Positions 26,644-35,710 are shown, numbered from the stretch's first letter. The stretch is 64,000 nucleotides of DNA from Oscillospiraceae bacterium (GCA_031262985.1 JAISGQ010000005.1:19866-83865); one strand, 5' to 3'. Translations and numbers: made by a program. Notes: generated by a model from the sequence alone, not told the origin.

Positions 26644-26672
26644 ATTCTACATCACAAGCACGAAAAAATCAA
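26644..26672 (-). promoter_or_regulatory. Sigma-A promoter of htpG
   Basis: Minus strand TTGATT (26672-26667), 17 bases, TAGAAT (26649-26644), directly upstream of CIRCE. Confidence 0.8.
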
Positions 26673-26767
26673 GAGATAATTGTAAACAAATAATTACAAA
26701 AAGAGACGATATACATCTGCCATATTTTTTATGCTATAATGTATGCTGAAAAGGGAGGTCGAACAGC

Positions 26768-27640
26768 GTGCATTACGCCGACTACAAGACAATTTTATCG
26801 CCGAAAAACGGGATGAACATATATCGCGGCTGTTCGCACGGGTGTATCTACTGCGATTCGCGGAGCGTGTGTTATCAGATGAAGCACGACTTTGAGGATG
26901 TTGAAGTAAAGCGAAACGCGGCGGAAATTCTCGAGGAGCAGCTAAAGCGCAAACGCCGCCCCTGCATGATTGGCACAGGCGCGATGTGCGACCCGTACAC
27001 CCCGCTTGAGGAGGAACTTCGCCTGACGCGGCAGTGCATTGAAGCTATCGAGCGGCACGGCTTCGGGCTGGCTATACAGACGAAGTCGGCGCGGATTCTG
27101 CGCGATTTGGATATTCTTACCGCCATAAATGAGCGGACAAAATGCGTTGTGCAGATGACGCTTACTACCTACGACGAGGAGCTGTGCCGTATGATAGAGC
27201 CGAATGTCTCCTCCACCGCCGAGCGATTCGCCGCACTCGAGGTTTTTCGTGACGCGGGGATACCTACAGTTGTGTGGCTTACGCCTATCCTGCCCTTCAT
27301 CAATGACACGGAGGAAAATCTGCGCGGTATACTCGACTACTGCGTTCGGGCGAAGGTGAAGGGGGTTATCTGCTTCGGTTTCGGCGTCACGCTCCGAGAG
27401 GGCAACAGGGAGTATTTCTACTCCAAGCTCGACGAGCGTTTCCCCGACATGAAGCAGAGATATATCCGTGCGTTCGGAGACAGCTACGAGTGCAGCAGTC
27501 CGAACCAAAGCCGCTTGTGGAGTATATTTACCGAGGAGTGCCGCAAGCACGGGATAATCTGCAATGCAAACGAGGTGTTCTCCTACTTGAATGAGTTCCC
27601 GCAGAAGGAGCGGCAGATTTCGCTGTTCGATGAATGGTAA
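26768..27640 (+). CDS. Radical SAM protein, SPL family
   Basis: A 290-residue protein with the radical SAM cluster motif CSHGCIYCD (CxxxCxxC) near residues 22-29, then MIGTGAMCDPYTPLE and SARILRDLDIL, as in SplB-related Rv2578c-type proteins. It lacks the extended SplB N-terminus, so spore photoproduct repair is not assured. GTG 26768 follows GGGAGG. A decayed paralogue lies at 41967-42133. Confidence 0.87.
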   Translation: MHYADYKTILSPKNGMNIYRGCSHGCIYCDSRSVCYQMKHDFEDVEVKRNAAEILEEQLKRKRRPCMIGTGAMCDPYTPLEEELRLTRQCIEAIERHGFGLAIQTKSARILRDLDILTAINERTKCVVQMTLTTYDEELCRMIEPNVSSTAERFAALEVFRDAGIPTVVWLTPILPFINDTEENLRGILDYCVRAKVKGVICFGFGVTLREGNREYFYSKLDERFPDMKQRYIRAFGDSYECSSPNQSRLWSIFTEECRKHGIICNANEVFSYLNEFPQKERQISLFDEW

Positions 27641-27731
27641 GTTTGAAAAACTGACTGTTGCAGTTAATTATTGCCTCAATTCTTGTCATTGTAAATTCTT
27701 TGTTAATTGACCGTTTATTTTTTAAATACTG

Positions 27732-27760
27732 TTTACTAAAATAAATTATTGTGATAAAAT
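27732..27760 (+). promoter_or_regulatory. Promoter of the LCP gene
   Basis: TTTACT (27732-27737), 17 bases, TAAAAT (27755-27760). A short palindrome TGCGAT-TT-ATCGCA lies in the leader at about 27791-27804. Confidence 0.6.
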
Positions 27761-27830
27761 TCTGGTATATCATCAATTAAAACCGTCGACTGCGATTTAT
27801 CGCAACTATATTGGGAGGACATTACATAAT

Positions 27831-29321
27831 ATGAAAGATTATTACGACAATCCGCAATATGACAATCGGGATACGAGTGCAAACGAGTATTATGATAACT
27901 ATAATAGCCGCTCAAAATCGGACAAGCGATACAATCGCGAGGAATACGGATATAATCGCCGGCACGGTTTGCCTGAGAAGTACTCTGATATTGACAGCGA
28001 TTACAGCGAAGATTCATATAAGGGCGACGGATATAAAAGAAGCGGAACTACAGCTAAAATCGCTTCTGCCATACTTCTGATTATTGTCCTTATTGTAAAC
28101 TTTGCAAGCACCTACGTTTTCGGAAAACTCGGTATGATTATCGACACGAACGACCCTGATATCATTATTCCCACTGAATTAAGCAGCAGCGATGAATATG
28201 TGTCAGCAACCGAGGTCAGCGTGTCTGATTTGGAAGTGGTTGAAACAGTTCTGAAAAAACCCGACTACATTTCAAACATACTTGTTGTGGGAACAGACTC
28301 CAACAATGCCGATACTATCATGGTAGTTTCCCTCAACAGCAACGACGGTACTTTTAGAATTATTTCATTTATGAGGGATTGCTATGTGAAAATCCCCGAC
28401 CACAAGGGCAAGCATTACGGGGATCAAAAGATAAATCACGCATACGCATACGGAGGCGGTGCTCTCCTCAAGAAAACTCTGCTTGAGAATTTCGGCTTGG
28501 AAATAGACTACTACGCAACTGTTACTTACAATGTTCTGCCCGCGATTATCGATACCTTAGGCGGTATTCCCATGGAGCTGTCATATTCTGAGGCAAAGTA
28601 TATGAATATGTACTACTATAATTATAACTACGAACCCAATCTGAAGAAGGGCAGCAACTGGCTTAAAGGAGCGCAGGTTCTCTCTTACGCAAGATGCCGT
28701 TTCGACAGCGACTACTTCAGAACAAAGAGACAGCAGAAAGTCATTCTTGCGTGTGCAAACGCGCTGAAAAAAGCCTCCGCCACAAGATTTAACAGAGTGG
28801 TAAATATAGCCTGTACAAGAGTAAAAACCGATATGTCTAAGGATGTAATCCTTTCATATGCGGCGTCTGCACCTACTTATCTCAAAAATCTCACTGAAAT
28901 AAATCAGATGACAGTACCCAACAAAAATGACATTAAATCGGGAAAAGTTAAGGGTACATATGTGGTTCTTGTGGACAGAGAAAAATATACCGATATGATT
29001 CTCAATTATCTCTATAACGGATTGACAATCGAGTCTGAATCAACATATACCGGAGGTTCTTTCGCTATTCCTTGGTACTGGACTCCGCCGTCAACTGAAT
29101 CCTCTTCTTCCGATACCAGCGATACCTCAACTTCAGATACGGCGAACAGTTCAAGCAGCTCAAAAACCTCAAGTACGTCGAGTACGTCAAGCGCATCGAA
29201 TACATCGAATACGTCAAAACCTTTGGATTCAAGCAGCAGTTCAGAGACTGAGGCAACCGACTCAAAAACTGCGGCTAAAGATCCTGTAGCGTCTAAAAGC
29301 GAGATGTCCTCACAACAATAA
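27831..29321 (+). CDS. LytR-CpsA-Psr family wall-polymer ligase
   Basis: A 496-residue protein: a cytoplasmic N-terminus of about 75 residues very rich in Tyr, Asp, Asn and Arg, one membrane segment (AILLIIVLIVNFASTYVFG), an LCP domain (ILVVGTDSNNADTIMVVSLN, then ISFMRDCYVKIPDHKGKHYG and INHAYAYGG, ARCRFDSDYFRTKRQQKV), and an outer tail of Ser/Thr. LCP enzymes transfer lipid-linked glycopolymers to peptidoglycan; the Arg and Asp residues that hold the pyrophosphate are present. GGGAGGA precedes the ATG. Confidence 0.93.
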   Translation: MKDYYDNPQYDNRDTSANEYYDNYNSRSKSDKRYNREEYGYNRRHGLPEKYSDIDSDYSEDSYKGDGYKRSGTTAKIASAILLIIVLIVNFASTYVFGKLGMIIDTNDPDIIIPTELSSSDEYVSATEVSVSDLEVVETVLKKPDYISNILVVGTDSNNADTIMVVSLNSNDGTFRIISFMRDCYVKIPDHKGKHYGDQKINHAYAYGGGALLKKTLLENFGLEIDYYATVTYNVLPAIIDTLGGIPMELSYSEAKYMNMYYYNYNYEPNLKKGSNWLKGAQVLSYARCRFDSDYFRTKRQQKVILACANALKKASATRFNRVVNIACTRVKTDMSKDVILSYAASAPTYLKNLTEINQMTVPNKNDIKSGKVKGTYVVLVDREKYTDMILNYLYNGLTIESESTYTGGSFAIPWYWTPPSTESSSSDTSDTSTSDTANSSSSSKTSSTSSTSSASNTSNTSKPLDSSSSSETEATDSKTAAKDPVASKSEMSSQQ

Positions 29322-29352
29322 TTATGTGCAACACATAATTGAAATAATTTTG

Positions 29353-29381
29353 TTGCACATATAGGTAAGTTCTGCTATAAT
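29353..29381 (+). promoter_or_regulatory. Promoter of the EamA transporter gene
   Basis: TTGCAC (29353-29358), 17 bases, TATAAT (29376-29381). The -35 box lies inside an inverted repeat ATGTGCAACA/TGTTGCACAT (29324-29360) that may be the LCP terminator. Confidence 0.7.
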
Positions 29382-29397
29382 TTCATATCGTTAGAGA

Positions 29398-29436
29398 TAA
29401 ATGGGTTAAATTTAAAATATAACCCATTTATTTTAT
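29398..29436 (+). terminator. Leader hairpin with T-rich tail before EamA gene
   Basis: AAATGGGTTA / TAACCCATTT followed by ATTTTATG. It lies downstream of the promoter at 29353-29381, so it could attenuate the transporter transcript or simply end read-through from the LCP gene. Confidence 0.6.
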
Positions 29437-29464
29437 GCTATTTTACAAATAAGGAGTAATTTTT

Positions 29465-30439
29465 ATGTGGTTTCTATTCGCGTTCATCACGTTCATCACA
29501 TGGGGAGTAGCCGACCTTTTCTACAAAAAGGGTGCTAATCCGTCGGACAAGTATAGTCATCTCAAGACGGTCATAGCAGTCGGCGTAGTTATGGGGCTTT
29601 ACGCGCTGGTTTATATGATTGTGGAGGGTATCGAATTCAATCCTATGAGCATGGTTACATACCTGCCGGTATCGCTTATGTACATCATCTCGATGGTGCT
29701 GGGCTACGTCGGTCTGAGGTATATCGCCCTTTCCCTGTCGTCGCCTATCCAGAACTCCTCGGGAGCAATCGTCACGATTCTCTGCTTTTTCATACTCGGA
29801 GAAACGGTCGATATCTATCAGGCTGCGGCAATCGCCGCTATAGTCATAGGCATCACCTCCCTCTCTTTCTTTGAGGGCAGGAGAGAGAGAAAGCTTGCCG
29901 CCGCCGAAGGAGAGGACAAGAAGTACCGCACAGGCTTGGTAGCGTTGATTTTCCCCTTCCTGTACTGCATTATTGATTCTCTCGGAACGCTCTTTGACGC
30001 GTTTTGGCTTGATACTGAGGTCAACTTTCTCGACAAGCTGGGAATCGACAAAACCTCATCCTTCTTCGATATGTTCGGATTTAACAAGTCCGCTCCCATA
30101 CTCAGCGAGGACGAGGCGACGCTTGCCTATATGTTTACATTCGCGATATGTGCGTTGCTCATATTTGTATATTTCCTCATATTCAAGAGAGAGGAGCTCA
30201 AGACAGTACCCAACGCCAGCCGCTTCGGTGCCGCCGCCTTTGAGACGGCAGGTCAAATCTTCTACGTTTTCGCAATGTCGGGCGATGCTATAGTGGCGGC
30301 TCCTGTGGTATCATCCTACTGCCTTGTGTCTGTCATTCTGTCGAGAATCTTCCTCAAGGAGAAGCTGACGGTTGCACAGTATATTTCCATAGGGGTTGCC
30401 CTGGCGGGAATTGCCGTTTTGGGGATATACGACGCGTGA
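29465..30439 (+). CDS. EamA/DMT-type transporter
   Basis: A 324-residue integral membrane protein with about ten hydrophobic segments in two EamA halves; the end of each half has the typical GETVDIYQAAAIAAIVIGI and KEKLTVAQYISIGVALAGI helix pair. DMT-superfamily permeases export or import small metabolites. The two halves are separated by an unusually long polar insert (about residues 138-215). Substrate unknown. Confidence 0.88.
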   Translation: MWFLFAFITFITWGVADLFYKKGANPSDKYSHLKTVIAVGVVMGLYALVYMIVEGIEFNPMSMVTYLPVSLMYIISMVLGYVGLRYIALSLSSPIQNSSGAIVTILCFFILGETVDIYQAAAIAAIVIGITSLSFFEGRRERKLAAAEGEDKKYRTGLVALIFPFLYCIIDSLGTLFDAFWLDTEVNFLDKLGIDKTSSFFDMFGFNKSAPILSEDEATLAYMFTFAICALLIFVYFLIFKREELKTVPNASRFGAAAFETAGQIFYVFAMSGDAIVAAPVVSSYCLVSVILSRIFLKEKLTVAQYISIGVALAGIAVLGIYDA

Positions 30440-30462
30440 TATTGATTACTGATATTTAACAT

Positions 30463-30512
30463 AACGAAGGGGGGTGTAGCAAAACAGAGTTTTGCTACAC
30501 CCCCCTTCGTTA
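30463..30512. terminator. Bidirectional terminator EamA / ROK
   Basis: AACGAAGGGGGGTGTAGCAAAA pairs perfectly with the opposite arm around a five-base loop, between convergent genes; the ROK gene ends eight bases later. Confidence 0.85.
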
Positions 30513-30519
30513 TTCCTGC

Positions 30520-31467
30520 TCAGCTATATCTCCCCAGCATAGCCGCGCCGATTATTCCCGCGTCATTCAAAAGCTCGGCACACTTAACCAGTGTAGTCGC
30601 GACATTTCCCCTTGTGAATCTGCGCTGCTCAATCAGTTTGGCAAGAGGAGTTGTGAGATGCTCCCCCTCCTTGCTAACGCCGCCGCCTATACATAAAATC
30701 TCAGGTTGGAGTATGTTTATAATATCGGTAAGCCCGTCGGCGAGATAGTCGATGTATGTATCAACCACCGCAGTTGCCGCCTCGTCTCCCATACGCATTG
30801 CCTCAAACGCAGTTTTTCCGCTCACCTTTTCATCGGAGTGGCAGATATCCCACATTTTAGATTGAGGATTTTCTCTCATTGCCTGTGCGGTCTGCCGCTT
30901 GAGTGCGTTCGCCGAGGCGTATGCCTCAAAGCAGCCCCGCCGCCCGCAGGTGCATAGCTCGCCGCCCTTCACAAGCAGGGTGTGACCTATCTCTCCCGCC
31001 GAGCCGTTGCAGCCGAGGTAGATTTTTCCGTCTGTGATAATCCCCGCTCCTACTCCCGTCCCCAGTGTAACAGCCACGGCGTTCCTCGCACCCTTCGCCG
31101 CGCCAGCCAGTACTTCTCCAAGAGCCGCCGCGTTTGCGTCGTTGCCGAGGATAACGGGGATATTTATGCGTTCTGTGAGCATTTTTGCAAGAGGGAGATT
31201 GTAAAAATCAAGGTTGTTTGAGTACTCCACAACGCCGCTTTTTGTATTGATTACCCCCGGACATCCCACGCCGCAGTACCCAAACTGTCCGAGCGTCATG
31301 CCCGCGTTTGATGCCGCCTCCGATATTGCCGACGCCACATCGTCGCAAAATGATGACGTTCCTAACGCAGGGTAAGACTTCCTCTTGCCGCGTCCCACTA
31401 TTTTGTATTGCTCGTCCACAATGCCTACTGAAATATTGGTGCCGCCTATATCAACGCCTAAGTACAT
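30520..31467 (-). CDS. ROK family glucokinase
   Basis: A 315-residue ROK kinase: phosphate-binding GVDIGGTNISVGIVD at the start, LGNDANAAALGEV with the catalytic Asp, LGTGVGAGII, and the zinc site GHTLL ... CTCGRRGCFEAYAS. This is the glucokinase type, phosphorylating glucose at C6 with ATP. The ROK repressor N-terminal helix-turn-helix is absent. It has its own promoter. Confidence 0.93.
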   Translation of the reverse strand: MYLGVDIGGTNISVGIVDEQYKIVGRGKRKSYPALGTSSFCDDVASAISEAASNAGMTLGQFGYCGVGCPGVINTKSGVVEYSNNLDFYNLPLAKMLTERINIPVILGNDANAAALGEVLAGAAKGARNAVAVTLGTGVGAGIITDGKIYLGCNGSAGEIGHTLLVKGGELCTCGRRGCFEAYASANALKRQTAQAMRENPQSKMWDICHSDEKVSGKTAFEAMRMGDEAATAVVDTYIDYLADGLTDIINILQPEILCIGGGVSKEGEHLTTPLAKLIEQRRFTRGNVATTLVKCAELLNDAGIIGAAMLGRYS

Positions 31468-31521
31468 AATACAGCCGCCTTTCAGGATGAGTTTATGTGA
31501 TACTGCCGAAGAATCAGTATA

Positions 31522-31550
31522 ATTATAGCAGTTATACTCTCTGCGGGCAA
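31522..31550 (-). promoter_or_regulatory. Promoter of the ROK kinase gene
   Basis: Minus strand TTGCCC (31550-31545), 17 bases, TATAAT (31527-31522). Confidence 0.65.
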
Positions 31551-31579
31551 GTGCGGGTGTGCAAATTATTGGCTCAATT

Positions 31580-31609
31580 TAAAAAGCCGGTGTTTTTGCT
31601 CCGGCTTTT
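31580..31609. terminator. Bidirectional hairpin upstream of tRNA-Arg
   Basis: AAAAGCCGG-tgtttttgct-CCGGCTTTT, flanked by A and T runs. It insulates the tRNA promoter from the ROK side. Confidence 0.7.
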
Positions 31610-31619
31610 GATATTTCAA

Positions 31620-31648
31620 TTGAATTATTGAAATATGTATGGTATAAT
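31620..31648 (+). promoter_or_regulatory. Promoter of tRNA-Arg
   Basis: TTGAAT (31620-31625), 17 bases, TATAAT (31643-31648), about 55 bases before the tRNA. A 10-bp inverted repeat ATATTTCAAT/ATTGAAATAT (31611-31636) overlaps the -35 region. Confidence 0.7.
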
Positions 31649-31703
31649 GTTCCACGTCAAAGTGATTGTGGTTTCACAGCACATGGCAGTTCGTTTATTA
31701 CGT

Positions 31704-31780
31704 CCGCCCGTAGCGAAGCTGGATATCGCAGCAGATTCCGATTCTGAAGGTCGGGGGTTCAAATCCCTCCGGGCGGGCCA
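31704..31780 (+). tRNA. tRNA-Arg (anticodon CCG)
   Basis: A 77-base cloverleaf: acceptor CCGCCCG/CGGGCGG, D arm GCGA/TCGC with AGCTGGATA loop, anticodon loop TTCCGAT (CCG at 34-36, reads CGG), T arm GGGGG-TTCAAAT-CCCTC, discriminator G and encoded CCA. The 27-43 pair at the top of the anticodon stem is G with A, a mismatch. A promoter and a terminator flank it. Confidence 0.93.
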
Positions 31781-31812
31781 GCCTGACATGATAAAAAAGA
31801 TGCAGGCGCGAA

Positions 31813-31838
31813 AAGTCCCACTACGGTGGGATTTTTTC
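31813..31838 (+). terminator. Rho-independent terminator of tRNA-Arg
   Basis: AAGTCCCAC-tacg-GTGGGATTTTTT, a classical stem and T-tract 33 bases after the tRNA. Confidence 0.92.
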
Positions 31839-32283
31839 ATGCCCATTTTGCAAAAATCAACCTCGCGTTTTCACGGATGAAAATCGCCGATTTTCCGCTT
31901 TCCGAAGAAATGAACCCGCGTGGCAAAACATATTGACACCCTCTCAAATAAATTTCGCATACATAGTTGGAGCAATAATCGCCGAATGCGGACAATTGGC
32001 TGGATAAGCCCGACAAAAAGTCGTGAACAACTCATGGAGACTTCCAAGATTGGCATAACAATCCTTGTGGTGGGTCATATCATTTGACATTGCAGAAGAA
32101 AAAAAATGAATAATATATAAAATCGCTTGCACAAACATCATGAAATATGTTAGAATCATAAGGAATATACGAATGTCGGCAAAGCGTGTGTGCATTGCCG
32201 TAAAATCAGCACTGAATAAAACATAGAGGATACACTTTTTCACATAAATTTGCGGATATAAAATAAATTGTGGGGTAGAAATT
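31839..32283. other. Intergenic region upstream of the cohesin-like gene
   Basis: No convincing gene in this 445-base stretch; short frames lack ribosome sites. A possible promoter TTGCAC (32127-32132), 18 bases, TAGAAT (32151-32156) would leave a 120-base leader for the gene at 32284. No known riboswitch pattern was recognised. Confidence 0.5.
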
Positions 32284-33606
32284 ATGAGACGTATCATCAA
32301 AAAGCTGATAGCTTTAGCCGCCGTACTTTGCCTGTGTACAGCTTTCCTTCCCGCCTCCTTTTCGGCGTCCTCCGTTACATACGAGCTTACCTATGAGGTG
32401 TTGACCGACGTAACGAGTGCCCGTAAAGGCAAGGAGATAGTAGTATCGTTCAAGGTCACTAACCACAGTGCCTATGTGGTGAGCAACGCGGAGTTTACTC
32501 TCAGATACAACAATACACTTTTGCAGTACAAAACCGCCGCGAGTACAACGGGAACATACTCCGCCTCAGCCGCGAAGAACGCCGGCAACTCAGTGGGGGA
32601 GATAGATGTAACCTTTGCCGCCAACTCATTGCAGACCTGCTACAGCGCGAACGGTTCTACCACTCATGATGTTCAGTTTGTTTTCACTCCTATCAAGGCT
32701 CAGGCGACAGACACCAAGGTGGAGTTTGAGATTGTGAAAACAACCGCAAGCTGCAAGAAGGAGTATGTCTCCAACAACACGAAGTACGATTTTGACAGCG
32801 CGAAGATTGAGAGCAAGAAGGCGTCTGTAACCATTCCCGCCGCCTCGTCGGACAGCACTCTCAAAAGTATGGATTTTCTCGTAAATAACGCGGTTGTCCC
32901 TATGACGCCCTCGTTTTCACCTACTACAACCGACTATACTGTGATTATTCCGTATGATAACCCCGGCATCTCCTACAGGCTGACCCTATCCGACCCTATC
33001 GGCGCGAGCTACAGCCAGACACTGCCGAAGTCGCTGGCAGTCGGCGACAACAAATTCAGCTTTACCGTAACAGCCGAAAACGGAACGCAGAAAACCTACA
33101 CCTGCACCGTCAGGCGGCTTCCGTTAGGAACTACGGTAAGCTCATATCTCACAACACTTTCCTCTAACGCGTCCTCCGACACCTCATCCAACAGTTCGTC
33201 CTCGGAGGAGAGCAGCAATACATCCTCTCAAGCTTCCAGCGAAGAACCGGACGAATCCTCCGAAGCCTCATCTGAGGAGGAGAGCAGCCCCGTTCCCTCG
33301 CAGGACAGCCCCGCTGAATCGGACAGCGAGGGAGGAGAGCAATCTACCGCGGGAATTTTCCCTGTGGTTGAGGTCAATCTCGGCGTGATGTTCGGCATAG
33401 TCCTCGGAGCTATAGCTCTTTGCGCGGGTGCGTTCTCGGCTGGTTATATGACCCACAAGAGCGTCCTCAAGGATAAGAGAAAATACTCGAAATACTCGGA
33501 TGACGACGATTACGAGGAAGTCTACGAGGACAATGCAGTCTACGATGAGGACGACGATTACGAGGATGATTACGAGGACGACGAGTATGAGGACGAGGAG
33601 GAGTAG
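32284..33606 (+). CDS. Membrane-tethered cohesin-like surface protein 1
   Basis: A 440-residue protein: signal peptide (residues 1-28), a cohesin/carbohydrate-binding-like beta-sandwich (residues 30-190; ARKGKEIVVSFKVTNHSAYV, then AEFTLRYNNTLLQYK), a cadherin-like beta-sandwich (PF12733 type; LKSMDFLVNNAVVPMTPSFS ... GTQKTYTCTVRR), a Ser/Glu linker, a membrane helix (LGVMFGIVLGAIALCAGAF) and a cytoplasmic tail of Asp, Glu and Tyr. The cohesin call is by pattern, not by search. It precedes a dockerin-bearing amidase by 80 bases, which suggests a receptor-enzyme pair. Confidence 0.72.
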   Translation: MRRIIKKLIALAAVLCLCTAFLPASFSASSVTYELTYEVLTDVTSARKGKEIVVSFKVTNHSAYVVSNAEFTLRYNNTLLQYKTAASTTGTYSASAAKNAGNSVGEIDVTFAANSLQTCYSANGSTTHDVQFVFTPIKAQATDTKVEFEIVKTTASCKKEYVSNNTKYDFDSAKIESKKASVTIPAASSDSTLKSMDFLVNNAVVPMTPSFSPTTTDYTVIIPYDNPGISYRLTLSDPIGASYSQTLPKSLAVGDNKFSFTVTAENGTQKTYTCTVRRLPLGTTVSSYLTTLSSNASSDTSSNSSSSEESSNTSSQASSEEPDESSEASSEEESSPVPSQDSPAESDSEGGEQSTAGIFPVVEVNLGVMFGIVLGAIALCAGAFSAGYMTHKSVLKDKRKYSKYSDDDDYEEVYEDNAVYDEDDDYEDDYEDDEYEDEEE

Positions 33607-33685
33607 TCCTCCCCTCGCACTGATAGCAGTTTGAGCGATATATACCCCCCTACTTTCAACCAAGAAACGGAGTGGATTTTCTTAT

Positions 33686-35320
33686 ATGAACAGAATGAAA
33701 GGTAAGCTGAAGGTGTGGCTTGTGGTCACGTTGTGCCTTGCTTTAGTGGCGTTCTCCCTCCCGATACTAACCGCCACCTTCAACGCGGAGGCGGAAGGTC
33801 CCGTGGTCATCCTCCTCGACCCCGGTCACGGAGGTCCTGATTTCGGCGCGATAAACAAGGCGGCGGGACTTTATGAATCGGAAATAAATCTCGCCATAGC
33901 AAAGGCGTGCAAGGAGGAGCTTGAACGCTACGCCAATGTGCAGGTGTTTATGACCCACACAGGGCTTTCCCATGAGAGGGAGAAGCTCAGCCTCTCCAGC
34001 CGCGTCAACATGGCGTACAGCGTAGGCGCGGACATACTCATCAGTCTGCACACAAACGCGTCCACGTCCAACTCCGCGAACGGTTCGGAGATTTACGTCT
34101 CTAAGAGTACATATAAGAGCGAGTACAATCAAAAGAGCACCGACCTTGCAATCTGCTTCTTGCGCCGGTTTAAGGACATGGGCATGAATATCAGAGGAGT
34201 CAAAACCAGACTGAGCAACGGTTCGAGACAGTACGTACACTCCGACGGAACAAGGGAAGTGGGCGACTACTACGCGGTTATCGGCGACACAATACGCAAG
34301 TACGCCATCCCGGGCATACTTGTCGAACACGGCTTTATTGTGGGAGACGCCAACCACCTCAACACACCGGAAAAGCTCAAGGCGTTCGGTATTGCCGATG
34401 CTACCGCAATAGCCGAATACTACGGCTTGCGTCTCCGCTCCGAGTCGGATACTGAGGAGGAGGTAAGCAGCAGTGATGAGCCGGTCGAGCCTCCTGTTAT
34501 CGTGACCGATTCCCAGCGGGAAGAGGCGGTTTCCGTATCCGAGATGATTTTGGCACTCCCCGCCGAGGTGGATTTTTCTGCGGAGGAGAAGATAGTCGCT
34601 GCACGTGCGGCATACGAGGGTCTGACCTATGACGAAAAAAGAGTTATCGAAAGTGATGTGACCGAACAGCTCTACCACACTGTCATACAGCTTGAGTATC
34701 TGAGAAACCCCGTCAGACTGAGTGCGGACGATAACGAGGACATTTTCATCAATCGCATAAACTCAACTCTCACGGGAATAGACGCGCTTTCGTTTGATTC
34801 TAAGGGGACTACGGCGGACACGCTTATCTCCCTTCTCAGCGTGCATTTTGACGAGCAGTCAATTTCGGAGAACGCCGTTAAGCAGGCAAGACAGCGGCTT
34901 ACAGACGCAATCCTCGGCGGCATGGAGTTCGAGAACACCGAAAGCATCTCACTTGACGAAGACGAAGTTGCCGCACTCGCCGCAGAGATTGAGAATGAAA
35001 TAAGAAACAGCACATACAAAATAGTGCTGACCGACCGCGATTCGAAACCTGTAAAGGGGAGCGGCTTTGCGGCTACCGGCTATGCCGTACAGCTCCTTTG
35101 CAACGATGAGGTAATAGACAGCGCGACTATCATCATATTCGGAGACCTCAGCGGAGACGGAATAATTGATTCTCTCGACGAGCTGATGATAGACAGACAC
35201 CTCCAAGGCGTTGAGTCTTTAGATGGAGTTGCCCTTCAGGCTGCCGACATGAACAATGACGGATACATCAACCTGCTTGACGAGGACATTCTTTCAAGGA
35301 AGATTGTCGCGGGAAAATAA
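33686..35320 (+). CDS. N-acetylmuramoyl-L-alanine amidase with C-terminal dockerin
   Basis: A 544-residue secreted enzyme: signal peptide (1-37), an Amidase_3 domain (40-250) with zinc ligands in LLDPGHGGPDFGA, LYESEINLAIA and SLHTNAS and the catalytic Glu in GILVEHGFI, a long helical linker (about 260-450), and a C-terminal type I dockerin with two calcium loops (GDLSGDGIIDSLDELMI and ADMNNDGYINLLDEDIL). It cuts the amide between muramic acid and L-Ala. A dockerin on a cell-wall amidase implies docking to a cohesin, and both neighbours look like cohesin carriers. Confidence 0.9.
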   Translation: MNRMKGKLKVWLVVTLCLALVAFSLPILTATFNAEAEGPVVILLDPGHGGPDFGAINKAAGLYESEINLAIAKACKEELERYANVQVFMTHTGLSHEREKLSLSSRVNMAYSVGADILISLHTNASTSNSANGSEIYVSKSTYKSEYNQKSTDLAICFLRRFKDMGMNIRGVKTRLSNGSRQYVHSDGTREVGDYYAVIGDTIRKYAIPGILVEHGFIVGDANHLNTPEKLKAFGIADATAIAEYYGLRLRSESDTEEEVSSSDEPVEPPVIVTDSQREEAVSVSEMILALPAEVDFSAEEKIVAARAAYEGLTYDEKRVIESDVTEQLYHTVIQLEYLRNPVRLSADDNEDIFINRINSTLTGIDALSFDSKGTTADTLISLLSVHFDEQSISENAVKQARQRLTDAILGGMEFENTESISLDEDEVAALAAEIENEIRNSTYKIVLTDRDSKPVKGSGFAATGYAVQLLCNDEVIDSATIIIFGDLSGDGIIDSLDELMIDRHLQGVESLDGVALQAADMNNDGYINLLDEDILSRKIVAGK

Positions 35321-35358
35321 TCTGATACTGATTCTCGATTGAAAACTGTGCAAAAATC

Positions 35359-35626
35359 AGATGGTGTCTACACAATTTAAAATGCTCGGATTTCGAGCAA
35401 ATTTTTGTGGTAGATATACTAAATTAACAAGAAAACAATCAAGCCTCCACGGGCGAAAATCGCACAAATCAGGGCTTTTAGCCCGTGTTTTCTTGTTGTT
35501 TTCTAAGTTAATTAACTATAAGGCGAATTTTTGAAAGCATAATTGGTTTATGGTAAGAAAATTCAACGAAGTATAGCCAAAAATTTGCCAAAATGCGGGC
35601 GTTCTTCACTTGTGTAGACACCATCT
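35359..35626. repeat. Outer inverted repeat framing repeat B copy 2
   Basis: The 16-mer AGATGGTGTCTACACA (35359-35374) is the exact reverse complement of TGTGTAGACACCATCT (35611-35626). The enclosed 268 bases contain family B copy 2 and no gene. This looks like the terminal inverted repeats of a small non-autonomous mobile element. Confidence 0.7.
35415..35520 (-). repeat. Repeat family B, copy 2
   Basis: A 106-base inverted element. Ends TATACTAAATTAAC and GTTAATTAACTATA, inner stem CACGGGCGAAAAT / CTTTTAGCCCGTG. Reverse orientation relative to 43077. It fills part of the 390-base gap between the amidase and the second cohesin-like gene. A further inverted pair of AGATGGTGTCTACACA (35359) and TGTGTAGACACCATCT (35611) frames it. 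Confidence 0.85.
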
Positions 35627-35710
35627 AAGGGGAAAGCTTCTGACAGCGGGGGTTCTCCGCGGATTTTTGCCTGCCGTTTTATGAGAGATTAGAATGAGGG
35701 AGATTTATCA

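Noticed and set aside
32157..32283. Possible riboswitch in the leader of the cohesin-like gene
   Set aside because: Only one weak stem around GGCAAAGC/GCATTGCC; no conserved riboswitch core was recognised.
33767..34678. 303-codon minus-strand frame opposite the amidase gene
   Set aside because: The plus-strand amidase and dockerin motifs are unambiguous; the antisense frame has no start signal.
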